This document shows positions 25,199 to 37,632 of a DNA stretch of 64,000 nt, one piece after another. The notes under the pieces are model-generated. The model made no database searches. It had not been told where the DNA came from and saw only the letters and a list, made by a program, of their open reading frames with translations. A program made the translations under genes and the position numbers. Every line of letters starts with the position of its first letter. Position 1 is the stretch's first letter. Source of the stretch: Luidia sarsii (lineage: Eukaryota; Echinodermata; Asteroidea; Paxillosida; Luidiidae); the NCBI GenBank assembly GCA_949987565.1, contig OX465103.1:5804761-5868760 (forward strand), read 5' to 3'.

Positions 25199-25436
25199 GG
25201 CCGTTTTCAAAATGAAGGCTTACACATGTAGGCTCAGGCTTAGGCTTCGGTCATATTTATCTTACTCGTTATGATATCACAGGCATCTAAAAACAAGCAT
25301 TTGGCCCCAGTTTCTTGGTGAATACTATCAAGCCGACAAACCTTCAAATTCGGAAACAAACCACGACCTGGATTTTCAGGTTACGGAGACGAAGCCTGAG
25401 CCTAAGCCTAAGCCTTAATTTATTTTGTAAACGGCC
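25199..25436. mobile_element. MITE with GGCCGTTT inverted repeats
   Basis: The 238-bp element starts GGCCGTTTTCAAAATGAAGG and ends with the matching inverse (TTATTTTGTAAACGGCC). The arms also contain (AGGCTT/AGGCTC)n in mirror image. ATA lies directly outside both ends (25196-25198, 25437-25439), possibly a 3-bp duplication. Confidence 0.7.
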
Positions 25437-26019
25437 ATAGTACATCACACAATCAACACTGTACCACCAAGTGCACTATGGCAACAACTGTCATGGCTGC
25501 AGTTGGGGCCATTAACAGACTCTACCAGCTGTGGGGAAAATGTTCCAATAGGAAGTCAACTCCACTGCCATACCTCTCCGGCACCTCACAACACATCTTG
25601 AGGAGTTCCTCCCTGCCCAAGACTGACAGCAGGAATGTGGCGGCAGCCGTACCGTAGAAGAAAAAAAGTACCGGGTAATCAAGTAAAAAAAAAAAAAAAA
25701 AAATTGCTACCGTGTGACCAATAAGGCAGCAATGGGGCTGTATCACACATAGCCACTCTGCAGACCTTTAAACGATAAAGTGACCATGCCATGTTCACTG
25801 TGGGGTAGCCTTTTTGCAAATCTGTGGAAGCCCAACTTTGTCGTGACCGTTGAACATCTCAGTGCCGGACAAATTTCTGCTGGAATTCCTCGCGGCGCTA
25901 ACCAGCCCATGTGTCCTTTGGTTACTCCACTTTATAATGTATGGTATAAACTGTTATTGGCACTTTGGCAGAGTATGATTCAAGGGTTTATTGTGCTCAC
26001 ACCAAAACTGCTTGGCATT

Positions 26020-28030
26020 TCTAGAAGTGTACATGTACATGTACGGTACAAAACATGTACATTAGTACATGTACATGTACCGGTACCTTGTGAAACTTTT
26101 TGTTTCCTTTATTACTTATTTGACTTACATGTGTGTGTAAATTGAAAAAGCAGCATCCACTTTGTGTGATCCCAGAGCTGCTGTAGCCATGTTTACAAAT
26201 TGCATATGTACATGTGCATGTACATGTACATGAACTGTACAGGTCTGTATTTTTTGTAGGAATTTCGTTTGAGCCTTTTTATTTTTGTAAAATAAAAATC
26301 AGAATGGTAATGTTTTCTTTTCTAATTTGTGAATTACAGGTGTGCAGATAAGATTTGAAGGTTTGCATGGTAAAAGCACAGTGTGGAAACTTTGTGTACA
26401 TGTACATGTATCGGTACATGTACATACTGTACATGTATGTGCATCTCTTGCATGTACATGTACATGTAGATGTAGAATGTCTATCAACATTTCAGGCACT
26501 GTGTACACTGTCCATTGTCAGGAGACTTAGACTACAGCCTGGGTGCCAAAGCATACAGTACTACAGTATATGATATGTACATGTAGTACATGTACATGTA
26601 CATACATGTACATGTAGAGTACTGTACATGTACATGTACCGGTAGCTGGAATTCTGCAATCTCCTGATGACAAGCAGCCTGAAACATTGAATTACATGTA
26701 CAGAGCCACACTCCTTCTCGAAAAAGAGCTTTATACAAATGTATGCTTTACATGGTGCCACCGCAAATTGTCCACATTAATTTGTGAATTGTTCATGACG
26801 CTGCTAAAACAACCTTCTCTCTGAATTGTTCAACCTTTTTTTTCCCGGGGAGAGGGGGGGGGGTGGTCTTTTCCTTTTTGCCTCACTACTCATTGGAGAT
26901 CCTCGCACGGAAATTAGTTCAATTCATAATCTCATTTCGTGAGGCATCCGAGAAATCTACAGTCATCTCAATATAGTTGACATTTGCAACGTCAAACAAC
27001 GTGGGACCACTGGGAATACATGCCACACAGTGTACCAGTACATGTGTATCATGCCCAGAACTGATGGTTCATAGAATCATAGGCACCGTACATGTGCATG
27101 TACATGTACATGTACTGTACATGTACATGTATCCAGCTGCATTTTCTATTTCACCAATTCTAGGGTGAATCACCACTCTGGGCAATAACTCATGAGCATG
27201 AACTTACATGTATGAGGGCTGTTTTTCACACTTCAATATTAAGAACACAGACTGAGGCAAAGTTGTACAGGTGGAGCCATATATGTACGGTATATTCACT
27301 GCTTTTATAACTTGTTTACTGGTTTGACATACATTGTACAGTATGTACCGGTGCACGTACGTGTACAGAACAGTACATGTACATGTAACTCTCATACATG
27401 TACATGTACATGTACACGATACATGTATACATATGTACATGTACATGATCCTCGATCCTCTGCCTTTGAGAAAGGTCCTCCTAGGATCGAAACGTCAGGA
27501 CCACTAAATTTTGAGAGTACAGTACATGTACAGTATATCATTAGAAGAAGCTGTTGATTTGAATGTTCATTCGTCATACATGTACATATGCATTTAGTAG
27601 TCTCTGATCATGTACTGTACATGTACTAAACTGACATGTACGTGTACATGTACATGTAACTGCATTAAACCATGTGATATGGTGAGATACATGTACATGT
27701 ACATGTACAGTGTGTACATACAAATGTACATGTACATGTAACACTATACAGGTAGTGATGTGACTGCCGCCTTGCCAATTTGCGCACAAAATAACAATAA
27801 CCTGTACTAATGACTTCAACTGATACTGCGTCTTGCACTTACTGTACATGTACCTGTGAAGTATTGAACGTGACAAATTGTGACCTTTCAATCTTATACC
27901 GGTACCAGTACACAACTTGCTTGAGGGGTGGTGTGCTTACATGCACATGTACAGTACATGTATGTACACATGTATGTATACTGTACTGTACTGTGTACAT
28001 GTATGTACAGTATGCACATGTACCGGTATA
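26020..28030. repeat. (TACATG)n clusters in CDK17 intron 2
   Basis: Short blocks at 26025-26085, 26395-26475, 26573-26643, 27085-27135, 27340-27450, 27600-27745 and 27945-28030, each 40-150 bp. Confidence 0.9.
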
Positions 28031-28132
28031 CTGTACATCTGCTTTAATAGTTCATGACATTAGTGGTCTGCATTATGCATGCAAGATTTCAGGCTATTCA
28101 TGGTGGAGGAACAGTAGCAAGTCAAGGCAGTT

Positions 28133-28452
28133 CAGTGGTGAAACCATGTGAAAAATATCTCTATTGCGAGCATGCGTGGTTCTGAATAGAACCGGTGAAC
28201 TCAACGTTTCTAACACAGTAACAGTATGGTGTGTTGGTCGTCAGGAGACTGTCAACGGACAAAGTACATACTGTATGTATGTGTACGTACACTGTACATG
28301 TACATGTACAGTATGTACAGTATAGGCCTACACATGTACATGTACTGTTCGAAAGTCGAAACGTTGACTCATCAGTTCTATTCAGAACCACACATACATG
28401 TACAGTCATGACAGTGCTCAAGGAGATATTTTTCACATGGTTTCACCGCTAA
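28133..28452. mobile_element. Foldback MITE with internal TACATG array
   Basis: Inverted arms read GTGGTGAAACCATGTGAAAA and, farther in, GTGGTTCTGAATAGAAC with CAACGTTTC. The arms match over about 70 bp with gaps. The centre is a TACATG/GTAC array (28262-28345). A fragment with the GTGGTTCTGAAAAGAACC block is at about 5890-5935. Confidence 0.65.
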
Positions 28453-28746
28453 CTACTGTACATGTACCCTTGACTACCCTTGACATTTTTGAAATTTGTC
28501 TTTAAAAATTATAAAATGACCAAGGACGTCTAACTGAAATGAAAATAGTTTGCAAGACTTTCTGTTCTAGGTGTCATTTTCAATTGTAAGAAAACACAAT
28601 GGCACAATATAAAGCAGTTCCTCCCAGTAATTGCAGTGGGTAGGATCCACTGAATCTACATGTACCAGTACATGTACAGTACATGTATGTTGAAGTGATA
28701 TACAAAAATGTTGCAAACTGCTTACTGACTAAAATTACCAAAATGC

Positions 28747-28857
28747 AAATCTTAAAATTTAGTGGGCTCGACGTTTCGATCCTAGCAGGACCTTTCTCAA
28801 AGGCAGAGAGAAAGATCCTGCTAGGATCGAAACGTCAGGCCCACTAAATTTTAAGAG
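28747..28857. repeat. gaaacgtc hairpin family, near-perfect palindrome
   Basis: Same palindrome as 11647-11757 with a few differences (CTCGACG in place of CCTGACG on the left arm). Its left flank, from about 28700, carries the GTTGCAAACTGCTTACTGAC block, which is the reverse complement of the right flank of the 11.6-kb copy. Confidence 0.85.
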
Positions 28858-30252
28858 TTCATGTACATGTACATTGTATGTTAACAGCACTGTATACTAT
28901 AAGTGAATTTTAAGCAAAGCTCCGAATCTCACATTCTCCCATCAATCCACAGGCGTGCGTATGAATGCAAGCAGTCAACAACACATCCTGTTTACCCGTG
29001 TACAGGTATATGAGGGGAAAGGTATTCTCAACTTACAATGTACTGTACATGTACATGTACATGTACATGTAATGTACAGTATGCACATGTAGCTAATGAG
29101 ACCTTGATTCAACCAACCCCCCCCCCCTCCCCTACAATAGAGACAAATTGCTGGCGGTTTTTTAATGGGCAGCGGTGTTCAATGTTTTTAATGAATTGCT
29201 TACGAAAGCTCGGCAAATGTGGCTATTGGGAGGTTAGCATACCAGGATCTACCATGTAGTACATGTATTATCAAATTGAATTTTCAGCAATTAAAAAGAG
29301 CGACTAAGGTCACATTGTACATTTGTTTTGCCATTTCCAATAACTGACCCTCGTAAACATCATTACTGAGATGCTTTGCTGGTAGGACCTCATGAGCAAG
29401 AACAAATTTCAACAATGCTCGCAAATGTCCAGCATCCTCATCCTGCCCTATGAAATCTAATCAGAACCGTAAACCAAATTCTGCAGTGCAAGCACAAGTT
29501 CCTTGAGAAGGTGCTTCCAAAGTTTTGGTCTCTGTCTCTCCAAATTTCTGTGCAATTGAATATTTGCTTTTCTTTAGAACTTCTTTCTTTTAATTAATGG
29601 TGATACAAATGTGTTCCTTGAGTGTCTTAGATGAACCAAAACATACATGTATACCCGTGGTTCTGGAGAGGGACAAACATTTCAATCCTGACAGGATCTT
29701 TCTCAAAGGCAGAATCATTTTATTAAAACAAGAAAACCAATCAATACTGACTAGGAACTTTCCAAATACATGTACTTGGAAGGTTTGCAGTACATGTACA
29801 TCTGCATTAATCTGTACATGTATGTAACACATCTCTTTGAGAAGGAGTGCGTGGCTCTGGAGAGAGCTGGCATTACATTGTTTCAGGCAGTGTGTAATCT
29901 GCCCATTGTCTCCTCACTCACTCCCGGCTTCTTCTATTAAAAGAGATGCGTTACAGAACATGGTGTCACTGCAAATCTTCCACTTGCTACATCCACCGTG
30001 CAAACCTTAGGCCTTAAGTCTTAATCTTTCACAATACATTTCTCACATGCTGGTATGTTAAGAGCTGCAGGTCTCCAGTAGCAGTCCCAGTCCAATCAAA
30101 TTTTCGCAGTTTTTTTTTACAATATTTCAGAAACATTTCCTGGATCGGGATCGGGACTTGAAACCTACATTTACATCACTGGTAGTGGTACAATGTACAT
30201 TCAGCCAGAGGTATTGGGTACGATTTGGGTTCCATGTTTTGTCTTCACTTAC

Positions 30253-30386
30253 TTCACTGAAGCGTCGTTGTAGTCGGTTGTGAGGTCTCTGTCTCAGGCG
30301 GACCGGTGTGTACGCCTCGTCAGATGCACCGGACGTCTGGTCACTCTCTCCATCCGAACCTCTGGTCCCATTCTGTTGCACAATTT
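30253..30386 (-). CDS. CDK17: CDK17-like PCTAIRE kinase, second coding exon
   Basis: The exon encodes EIVQQNGTRGSDGESDQTSG followed by ASDEAYTPVRLRQRPHNRLQ and RRFSE. The block GSDGESDQ-S--SDE--PV--R-R---R is the signature of the PCTAIRE N-terminal extension (vertebrate: MGSDGESDQASGTSSDEVQSP). The acceptor is TATGTCAG|AA, and the leading AA completes the codon started by G in exon 1 (phase 1). The donor is GAA|GTAAGT, phase 0. RRFSE is a basophilic phosphorylation-like site at the same place as the RRIS/RKIS site of mammalian members. Vertebrate CDK17 has about 70 more residues between exon 1 and this block. None are visible in the 659-bp intron, so this species has a shorter linker or an optional exon was missed. 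Confidence 0.88.
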
Positions 30387-30399
30387 CTGACATAAAAAA

Positions 30400-30512
30400 A
30401 AGAAATATGCATTCCATTTCTACAGACAACTTGACTGGATTGGGATTTGAACCCAGACCTCTTGGTTGGGATGGCAGCGTTCTAAGCATATAAGCTATCT
30501 GGGCCTCTAGGT
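30400..30512 (-). mobile_element. tRNA-derived SINE next to CDK17 exon 2
   Basis: The minus strand reads GGCCCAGATAGCTTATATGC (decayed A box), then GGTCTGGGTTCAAATCCCAA (B box) and CCAGTCAAGTTGTCTGTAG. Its 3' tail runs directly into the T-rich tract and the splice acceptor of CDK17 exon 2 (30387), so the SINE supplies sequence only 15-60 nt from the 3' splice site. Confidence 0.7.
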
Positions 30513-31045
30513 AGAGGGAGGGGGGGGGGGTCTTTCCTAATTTTCAATTATATTTTGCTAAGGTGGGGGCACCGATTAGAAGCATTTAAACATTTAACTG
30601 GGGATCACACAAAGTGGATGCAGGTTGTTGGAATTTAATTCTAAAACAAATGAGGGAAAGAAAAACTATGAAATTTTAAGAAGAAATACATGTACACGTA
30701 TGTAAATAACAACAAATTAGTGAATGCAGTCAATAAGTTTGTTTGTCACACTGCAGAAGTATGTACATGTATTTTGTGTACCACAGAAACACACCAAATA
30801 TGGACATACATTGTACATGTACATGCATGATACACAAATTACTAAAATCATTCCATCGGCTGGCTGGTAGAGCACATGTTATTGCAGGAACGGCTATGCT
30901 CTGTGGATCACTACCAAGACCTTTGGCTATGGCTTAAAATTACACACAAATCTATGGAAGCCCCTTGCCAGCGGCTACTGCCACTTCCCAAGATACAGTA
31001 CATGTACATGTATATAAAGTATTAAGCATTATTAAGTGTACTCAC

Positions 31046-31166
31046 CTTCTCTCGTACCATTCCCATTTTCCTCGATACTCATGCTCTCCGTCAGCTCGGA
31101 CAGCGAGTCTTCAATCACCGAGCTCCCGCGAAACGTGCTGGAGAGTCGCCTCTTTAACCGCTTCAT
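31046..31166 (-). CDS. CDK17: CDK17-like PCTAIRE kinase, first coding exon (N-terminus)
   Basis: This exon encodes the 40-residue N-terminus beginning MKRLKRRLSSTFRGSS, followed by an acidic SLSELTESMSIEEN stretch. From memory, it aligns closely with vertebrate CDK17 (MKKFKRRLSLTLRGS..., SLSELAEQMTIEEN). CDK16 and CDK18 begin differently, hence the CDK17 call, although invertebrates usually have one PCTAIRE gene for all three. The ATG at 31166-31164 is the first in-frame ATG after an in-frame TAA upstream, so the start is well supported. The exon ends GAA G followed by GTGAGT at 31045, phase 1, which fits the phase of the next exon. PCTAIRE kinases are cyclin Y-dependent kinases acting at membranes, in trafficking and in differentiated cells. 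Upstream sequence to 31478 is GC-rich 5'UTR. Confidence 0.9.
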
Positions 31167-31478
31167 GGCTGAAGCGGTCGGGGCACCAGACTTCTGGTCG
31201 GCAATTTTCCCGGTGTCCTCGCGCAGGGGGAGAAGTCTGGCACTGTGGCCGACAAAGGGGGCCCTCCCTCCTCTCCGCGGTCTGGGGTGGGGAAAAGGGC
31301 CAGAATCGAAGGGCCGCAGAGGCTGTCTTGTCGGCGGGGAGGGGCAGTGAAAATGACAACGTGGGTTCCCGACGACGCTGTCCAACGACTGCTCGTTTGG
31401 TTACCGCTGGGTCTCTTCCTCCGTAGCCCAAGAGTAATAGGGCTTGGTAACTCCGTCGGGGGAATAACTGGCGCAAAT
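31167..31478 (-). other. CDK17: 5'UTR part of the CDK17 start exon
   Basis: On the minus strand a strong splice acceptor (a CT-rich run ending TTTGCAG) lies at 31479-31480, directly before a GC-rich, CpG-containing stretch that runs into the start codon. In the kinase frame this stretch has a TAA stop and no ATG before 31166, as expected for 5'UTR. This implies at least one further untranslated exon, and the promoter, to the right; I cannot place it. The TTG-initiated in-frame extension visible here has no family resemblance and is not used. Confidence 0.55.
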
Positions 31479-31619
31479 CTGCAAATGAGGAAGAAGAGGG
31501 CAACTTTTCATTTGAGTAAAAGGAAATAAATCCACCTTGGCTCGCCATACATGTACATGAACTTTTAGCCCCCTCGCATTCATGTGCATTGCTTATAAAA
31601 TGACAGACATTATGACATA

Positions 31620-31816
31620 CAATGTACACACTGTACTGCGCATACATACATGTACATGTACATGTTTATGTACACTTTACGTACGTGACAGTGTACACGT
31701 ACATGTACATGTACGTGTACACATTAATACAATGTACACAGTACACACGTACATGTATGTACATGTACATGTACTGGTACCGGTACATGTGCATGTGTAC
31801 GGTACATGTACATGTA
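31620..31816. repeat. (TACATG)n array abutting TIR element A
   Basis: The array runs directly into the left end of the TIR element at 31817. The array resumes after the right end for only about 15 bp. Confidence 0.92.
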
Positions 31817-33347
31817 CACAGGCCTCGATCTTTACCGCGGCCACCGCGGCCAATGGCCGCGTGCCCTTCCAACTTGGCCGCGATGCCCCTTCAAAAAATA
31901 CACTTGTCGCGGCCAACTTGGCCAGCGTGCCCTTTTGTATTTATACCTCTACATCCGTGCAGTATCCGTACGTGAATACAAACATTATTTCAAAAATGTT
32001 TTTTTTCTTTTGAATTTAAAAACAACAATGTTTTGTGTCAGACATTTTAGGCATTTGCCGACCAAATCTGCTGTAAAAACGGCTGTTGGGATCGTACTCG
32101 TCCCCGTGATTTGCGAACGCTCATCTTATGTATCTCTGCATACAGTACACGTACATTTACGTTGAGGCTGATCGTCATGGCGCGAGACCGCTGTCCGATC
32201 AACCAGTGTGTGTGCATTCGCCACGTGCACAATGATTAGCAGACTTCCACCAGTCCTTACAGTTGTTTTCTAACAACTAAACTAATGTTTATTACAGTTG
32301 TAATAGCGATGTTTCGAGTTTCGCCGTCAACTGAAGTACGCACTCCTCATAAGAAAAGTATTTTCTAGAATTGTAATTTTTTTTAGATGGATTTGTCGTT
32401 CATTTGTTGAGATATCGGAAGTTGAAAAGCCTGTATTCTCTTCTTTCTATCCTTACCACTTTCAAAATTAATGACGAAGGAAATAATATTGAATTACGCG
32501 GAAACAACATTCAGAGACAAACGATGAAAGTAGCGCATTTTAGTTATAACCGATTTCCCTTTGCGACGTTAGCGTATTTGCAAGTCTAGGTTTGGTTTCC
32601 GCCTCTAGGTAAAGCTATAGCGACGCTATAGGAGCAGTAGGGCCGAAACCAGCCTACGCGCGGCACATGTGACATGACTCAACACTTCTTTGCACACACT
32701 TCTTTGCACACACTGTATACTGCACAGTGCACGTGCACAGTGACTGCATGGCTGCATGGCTGCATGGCTGCTACCAGTACGCTGCGCTACTCTGATCGGA
32801 ACTTCCAGACGTTTTAGCAAGACGATTACGCTACAAAAAAGGACAATTTATTTTACTACCGAAACAAAACATGGATTGGGAAAATAATGGGGTTCTAAAT
32901 TGGAATTGTGTGGGTTTTTTTATATATATATATATATATTTTTTTTTTTTCTCATTAAAAAAAACCACGGTTCTACGGTTTCACCTCTTCTTATTCCTCC
33001 ATGGTTTCACCCAGTCGAAGGTCCGGCGTTTTTTTTTTCGGTTTTTATTTTTCCAAAACCGCCAAAGCCTAGGTGCACCCATCTTTCTACACTTCAAAAT
33101 AAAATTGATTTTTTATTTTTATTTTATTAAGGAAGGCGACATGGTGTTATGTGACCTACACTATACAGATTTGATGTGTATACACTGGCTGTATACATGT
33201 AAAAATGTAAAATAAAGGTTTGGCCTTTTGATGCCACAGTGAGTTGGCCTCGGTGCCCCCTTGAGTTGGCCTTGGTGCCCTGTGCAATTTTGATGACGGC
33301 AAGGCCAAAGTGGCCTGCCCCTTTTTTGCTTAAGTTCGAGGCCTGTG
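31817..33347. mobile_element. TIR element flanked by TACATGTA, family A
   Basis: A 1,531-bp element with ends CACAGGCCTCGA and TCGAGGCCTGTG (perfect inverted repeat) and TACATGTA directly outside both ends (31809-31816, 33348-33355). Sub-terminal zones carry several copies of a TTGGCC..GTGCCC motif on both sides. Its interior (about 32225-32880) is a diverged version of the interior of the hAT element at 15657-16842, so it is a mosaic. No coding capacity is visible. Confidence 0.8.
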
Positions 33348-33784
33348 TACATGTACATGTCCAGTTCAAATGTGAAAAATTACCCAATCAGGTCAGGAAA
33401 CAAATACGGTCATACAGACATGTGGCTTGCTTGGGTTACATTACATTACATCCGCACACACAATGAGGAAATCAGGGATATTACGATTGCCATCTCCAGC
33501 AGCCCACACATGGCCGGGTTCAATGTTGGTCTACACGTACATGTACCTGTACATGTAGCTCAGAGATGAGAGGAAAAAAAAGGGACCAAGGAAAAAGAAT
33601 TCTGTTTTCATTCAGTCAGTCTTTCTTCAGTCAGTCTTTCTCTTTCAGCATCTTAATATTCAGAATTGTGAAGAAGAACGATTACTTTTACCATCTTATT
33701 CCTCCATGCTTTTACTTTTACTTGCACAAGCTACCGGCACAAAGGGAATTCTCATGAAAATGGCCTAGGAAATTTGCATGGAAT

Positions 33785-33860
33785 GGTGTATGAACCAAGA
33801 CCTGTGATTAATGCAGCCCTGGGTGCTCTACCACTGGAGCTATGTATCCAGCCCTGAGGT
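33785..33860 (-). mobile_element. tRNA-like relic
   Basis: The minus strand contains ACATAGCTCCAGTGGTAGAGC, an A-box-like stretch, and GGTCTTGGTTCATAC, a B-box-like stretch 40 nt later. Acceptor and anticodon stems do not pair convincingly; it is more likely a SINE head or tRNA pseudogene. Confidence 0.4.
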
Positions 33861-35024
33861 GTGGCCTTTCAGCTGTCATTTGGCCCTTTGACCGAAAAAG
33901 CAGACCTTGCATGTTCAAATCCTGTCTGATGCGTGTACATGTACATGTACATGTACAGTACATATACGTGTGTACACACTGTACAGTACATGTCTAACTT
34001 GTGAGTCTATACACTGGAGTTGAAACCTGTAGGCCTATTATTTCATCCCAAACTGCCCACCTTGAGAAAGGTCTGGGGCGATTTCACTATGAAGCTTTGC
34101 GATCATCACAAACGCCAAAATCGATTGCTCAGTCTGAAATCCATCGCAACTTGACGATCGTGTACCGCTAAGTTGCGATGGATTGGCCCCTGGCCAGGAA
34201 GTAGATTGAATCGTCAGGACTCAGGACCTCTGTGGCATTTTCAGACTGAGTAATACGCATACCATAAATATTGCAAACGGCTTGCTGACTAAAATGACCA
34301 AAATGCAAAGACAAAGAAAATAAGGAGGCTGTGTCATTTCTATCCTGGCAGGACCTGTGATATAATTTCAGCTTGAAATTGATATAGAAGTGCATTTAAA
34401 GGGCTCATATCACTGGACCACAGGCCAGAATTTATCACATATGAGCATACATGTACACTGCACATGTAGTTACAGTAGTCCAGTAAACATTTACCGGTAA
34501 GCTGGTTTTTTTTTCTCCTATTGAAATTGAGAGTAATCTCACAATCTTAGAGACTGGTGTTCCAATCCTACATTTCTAAAATCTTCCTTTCAGAAACTAG
34601 GATTGTGACGTCAGGCCTTGGGGCGTCTAAATTTGCGAGTTTACTTTCTCATGATTTGCCGAGCAGAAAGCCTTTAACTACAGCGCTACAAAAAAGGAAT
34701 GTTGGGCCCTGAACTTCCTTTCCTGAAAGGGCAGGACAAATTTGTCCCAGATGTAACAAGAAGGGACCAGGGGGAGCCGCAAAGAAATACGCACCCAACA
34801 GGTTCAGACTGGGTCAGGGACATTAATTACAATGCAGTGTCAAATGTACATTGTACAATGAATTTGTAAGTGTACCTGTAGAGGTGCATAGAGTGAATTT
34901 ATATGGCACCAGTTGTTGACAGAAAAAGTGGCCAGCAGACAATTTCACCAAATCCATTGTACGGTAGGGGCCTACAGTGTAACTTACAATCAATCACAAG
35001 ACATCATGCAAACCATACATTTAC

Positions 35025-35567
35025 ATTTACATGTACTATGTACATTGTATACATGTATGTACCGTACGTGTGTGTAAGGTGTACTGTACGTACATGTACA
35101 TATCACATGTACATACAACTGTACATGTACCAGGCATGTACATGTATGTAAGTAGAATTATGACGCATTTCAAGGCTTTGTGAAATCTACAGTCCCTTGG
35201 TGTGCCGGTAGGCATACATGTAATGTACATGTACAGGTACATTGTACATGTACACGATGTGCATGTACATGTACATGTACATGTTACAGAGTGTCTATCA
35301 AAATTCACTTGGCCATTGCACTGATACAACAGTACTGTACAGTACATGTCCGGTATATGGCAGGTCGGACTTCATGCATGAATGAATACACGGATGCATT
35401 TGCAGCCCAAATACTGTATGGCACCACAGTGCCAAAGTCACTAACCATTGTTTCCTTTGGTTTCTAAAAGTTCTTGTAATTTGAATCAGAGGCAAACTGG
35501 CAGTTCCACACTGTAATTTACACGTACACCTGTACATGTACCGGTACATGTACGTGTACAGTACATG
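35025..35567. repeat. (TACATG)n clusters
   Basis: Blocks at 35025-35150, 35210-35290 and 35515-35567, the last abutting the TIR element at 35568. Confidence 0.9.
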
Positions 35568-36602
35568 TATCCTCCAATAACCGGTTTTCGACGATATAAG
35601 GACTTTTCTTCAAACTGAACAATGTGGACGAAAGTATCACACTAAAAGAGGTCCCAGTCACTTTGTCCACACCACAGACTATTAGAATAATCATAGAGAA
35701 GGTTGATCAAGCCTGTCACTTCCGTAAGATTACCCGGTTTTGTTGACGTCCGCGGCGCACCGCGCAGTAAGCATCGTCACCTATTTTCGTCAGTGGTGTT
35801 TAGTAAGGTGTCCCAGTCAGCCAAACGCAAAATAAATTCTTAAAATAACTAAAAATGCTGTGTGGCACTGTAAAATTCTTCCCTGTATTATTTTTTTGTA
35901 TTCATCTTTGTTTTTGTTTTTCCACACTGCTTCTAACACTTTCCTCAAATCATTCATAATTTATGCTTAAAACGTATTGGTCTTGTTAATGTCTTCTTTT
36001 GTGACGTTTAAAAAAAACTCCACAATCCTCTTTCTCACTGCTTCTTCAGTTATGACCTTTCCCAATGTCACTCCAGAGACACATTTCCTCCTTCTTGGTA
36101 CTTTCTCTAGCTGCCCTTTTATTTTTTTCATTTTTTTAAAAAGCCTATTGGGCCATGTTACTTTTTGTCTTTAAATAATAATAAAAAAAATATTTAAAAA
36201 ATTATATAAGCGAGACGCTCTATAGGAGCCTCCATAGTTTTTACCCAGAACGGACTGCCTCAAGTTGCGTGATATTTTTTTTTTCTACGGATGTTGGGGT
36301 TTGTTATGGTACACTCAGATTTTTTTTAGGACCAACAATAAAGAAAACTGGAGCTTCGAAGCAACTGCCAATTTTGTACCTAGGAAAATAGACCCCAAAA
36401 GAGCCACTTTTTGAATAACACGAGTTTGGCCTACTGGAAAAGCCTTAACTTTCCACATTTTCGGTGACGGACAAGAGCAGGAAACCAACTGTAAGATACG
36501 AAGTCTGAGATCGTTATACGGAGTTGTTTTCATAGTGCGATGTGAGTTAGAAGGCTAAGCGTCGAAAACGTGTAGCGTCGAAAACGGGGGTTCCCACGAT
36601 AC
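35568..36602. mobile_element. Probable TIR element, about 1 kb
   Basis: The left edge TATCCTCCAATAACC-GGTTTTCGACGATA and the right edge (reverse complement TATCGTGGGAACCCCCGTTT then TCGACGCTA) form an imperfect inverted repeat. TACATG arrays abut both edges and are missing inside, as with the other insertions. Target duplications are not clear. Confidence 0.5.
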
Positions 36603-37189
36603 CGGTGCATGTACAGTACACGTACATGTACTGTACATGTTAGCTCTTGGTGTTGTTTCTTTGTACACATACTGTAACTGTACATATACATGTACATGGC
36701 CTACAGTTGTGTAAACGACGTACAGGTGTACATGTACATGTACAATACATATTTCTTAATTTCTATCAAGCATCCATTTCTGCGGCACACTGCAGTGCAC
36801 TTGATTATGCACACATGATAGGAAAGTTCTACAAGCCCTTTTTTACTTACATGTACATGTAGCATGCTGAGAAAACACCACAGTTGCTCGCCAATGCTCC
36901 GAGACATGACGAATAGGATTTGCAATGACCGTCAAGGATGCTTTGATGATGTCTAGGAAAAACATCTCCCTGTCTCTATTCCTGACCAGCTCAGCACGCA
37001 TACATGTACAATGCCGTACATGTATACTTAGACCACCATCTGCCCTATGGGCTTGGCTACACTGAATCGTGAGTCTCCACTCCCAGTTTCGGAAATCCAT
37101 TATCTTTCTGGTTCATACATGTGCATGGAGAACTATGCCTGGGGTGGATGGATGCATGCATCACTATCACTCAGTGACAAATGGTTCAC

Positions 37190-37632
37190 TACTACAGTAC
37201 TACTGTACATTGTACATGTACACACATGTGTACAGTGTAATGTACATGTACTAGTGCACACTGTACATTGTATCAGTTAGTATGAGTTTATATGTACTGT
37301 AAATTGTACATGTGTATACTTATGTACATACATGTATACATGTACATGTACATGTACATGTACATGATGATTTACAGTACTACACACGATACATGTACAT
37401 GTACATGTACATGTACATTGTACATGTACATGTATACATGTACATGTACATGTACATACTACATGTACAATTGTACATGCATGAATACATAATTATGGTG
37501 TACTGGTTAATGTACATGTACAATATACATGTAATGTATGTACATGTACATGTATGCATGTACCGGTACATGCACAATTGTACATGTACATGTACAAATG
37601 TACCTGTACAAATGTGTATGCATGTACATGTA
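37190..37632. repeat. (TACATG)n array abutting TIR element B
   Basis: Nearly continuous array of about 440 bp ending at the left end of element B, including pure stretches of seven or more units (37334-37364). Confidence 0.95.

Larger units (their letters stand above)
12410..30252 (-). other. CDK17: CDK17 intron 2 (17.8 kb)
   Basis: The large intron between exons ending RRFSE and starting DISKR. It contains most of the (TACATG)n arrays of the left half, a truncated copy of the third exon (14981-15163), a 4.4-kb TIR element with a nested hAT (15427-19805), a 24-bp minisatellite (20845-21615), a GA microsatellite and GATC-rich cluster (22710-23460), MITEs at 25199-25436 and 28133-28452, and hairpin-family elements. 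An exon-like open stretch at 25522-25680 on the same strand is discussed in the findings. Confidence 0.8.
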
